In this document: one piece after another, positions 21,378 to 22,029 of the stretch | Layout of the letters: the number at the start of each line of letters is the position of its first letter | How positions within the stretch are numbered: position 1 is the first letter of the stretch | Made by a program: the position numbers and the translations under genes | Assembly (NCBI GenBank): GCA_003245875.1 | Contig: QKBW01000071.1 | Coordinates: 1 to 22,029 of the forward strand | Length of the DNA stretch: 22,029 bases | Origin: Candidatus Kaiserbacteria bacterium | GTDB lineage: Bacteria > Patescibacteriota > Minisyncoccia > Phycocordibacterales > UBA918 | Reading direction: 5' to 3' | Notes under the pieces: model-generated | Database searches by the model: none | What the model saw: the letters and a program-made list of their open reading frames with translations, nothing else | Told to the model about the DNA's origin: nothing

Positions 21378-22029
21378 ATTGGAATTAATCCACGACCAGC
21401 TTCCGCTAGCCGTGCCTTGTTACGACTTACTCCCTGTCATCGAGCTTACCGTAGGTCGCGATAAACGCGAACTTCGGGCACTCCCGACTCCCTTGAGTTG
21501 ACGGGCGGTGAGTACAAGGCTCGGGAACGTATTCACCGCGACATGCTGATTCGCGATTACTAGCGATTCCGACTTCATGTGGTCGAGTTGCAGACCACAA
21601 TCCGAACTGGGGATAGTTTTATAAGGATTTGCTCCATCTTACGATATTGCGTCCCGTTGTACTACCCATTGTAGCGTGGGTGCTGCCCGAGGCATCAAGG
21701 GACATGCTGACCTGGCGTCATCCTCACCTTCCTCTCCCGTGAGGGAGCAGTCTCGCCTGACACATGTAACAGGCAACGAGGGTTGCGTTCGTTTCCCCAC
21801 TTAAGGGAACAGCTCAAGCCACGAACTGACGACGGCCATGCATCACCTGCCATACACCTTCGAAAGCTTACTTGGTTTCCCAAGTCGTGCAGTATGGTTT
21901 CTAGCCTCGGTAAGGTTTTTCGCTTAGCGACGAATTAAGCCCCGCGCTCCACCGCTTGTGCGAGCCCCCGTCTATTCCTTTGAGTTTTAAGCTTGCGCTC
22001 GTACTACCCAGGCGGTCTGCTTAACGGGT
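21378..22029 (-). rRNA. rrs: 16S rRNA, 3' part (runs out of the window), anti-Shine-Dalgarno absent
   Basis: Conserved segments in order along the rRNA are AAACTCAAAGGAATAGACGG (907-926 region), CACAAGCGGTGGAGC, AACGCAACCC, GGAATCGCTAGTAATCGC, CTCACCGCCCGTC (decoding region) and AAGTCGTAACAAGG. Helix 45 is intact: CACGGCTAGC-GGAA-GCTGGTCGTG pairs over 10 positions and keeps the GGAA loop that KsgA/RsmA methylates. The 3' tail reads GGATTAATTCC instead of GGATCACCTCC. U921 is A and A1396 is U, a compensated pair (E. coli numbering from memory). The 5' end lies beyond 22029. The 3' end is placed by alignment to E. coli and could vary by a few bases. Confidence 0.95.

Overview
The window most likely comes from a Candidate Phyla Radiation bacterium (Patescibacteria, probably Parcubacteria-like). 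The partial 16S rRNA gene at the right end is clearly bacterial but strongly divergent. Genes are small and tightly packed. The content is typical of the group: a glycan cassette, lamin-tail-domain surface proteins, a lone T4SS-type ATPase and a VirB2-like pilin fusion. Stops are TAA, TAG and TGA, so I see no sign of a recoded UGA. The assignment is an inference; no database search was possible.

Layout. (1) 1-7223 is a surface-glycan locus. It has a truncated GT2, a zinc-ribbon SAM methyltransferase on the minus strand, a GT4, an FkbM methyltransferase, a second GT4-like enzyme, a DUF268-like methyltransferase, a GT11 fucosyltransferase-like enzyme and a GT2. The left ~2 kb is AT-richer than the rest. 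(2) 7220-16809 is minus strand: murD-murC-rsmI, a small membrane protein, a DUF4015 glycosidase-like protein, an S11 D,D-carboxypeptidase with a degenerate L,D-transpeptidase-like domain, a TraG/HerA-like ATPase and an LTD/PKD surface protein. This is a cell-wall and envelope block. (3) 16869-17990 holds a one-helix membrane protein, tRNA-Leu(CAG), a broken tRNA-Leu copy and tRNA-Ile(GAT). It also holds a GC-rich minus-strand unit with its own promoter and terminator encoding two very short membrane proteins, and an 86-nt imperfect-palindromic element. (4) 18038-21163 encodes a 1041-residue exported protein. It combines a VirB2-like two-helix segment, a Ser/Gly/Asn repeat and two separate sets of JAMM/JAB-type residues (E, HxH, SxxD). 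(5) A bidirectional terminator is followed by the 3' part of a 16S rRNA gene with no 23S gene beside it.

Main discoveries. The 16S 3' tail reads GGATTAATTCC where bacteria normally have GGATCACCTCC, so the anti-Shine-Dalgarno CCUCC is missing while helix 45 is intact. In agreement, no major protein gene here has a convincing Shine-Dalgarno. At least ten starts lie 6-10 nt after a -10 element (often TGNTAYANT), which predicts leaderless or near-leaderless mRNAs. A second theme is perfect short hairpins inside coding genes (rsmI twice, murC twice, the GT11 gene) and in a broken tRNA, which suggests a palindrome-making mutational process or selected RNA structures. The third is the double-JAMM pilin fusion, whose base composition changes sharply at its internal repeat.
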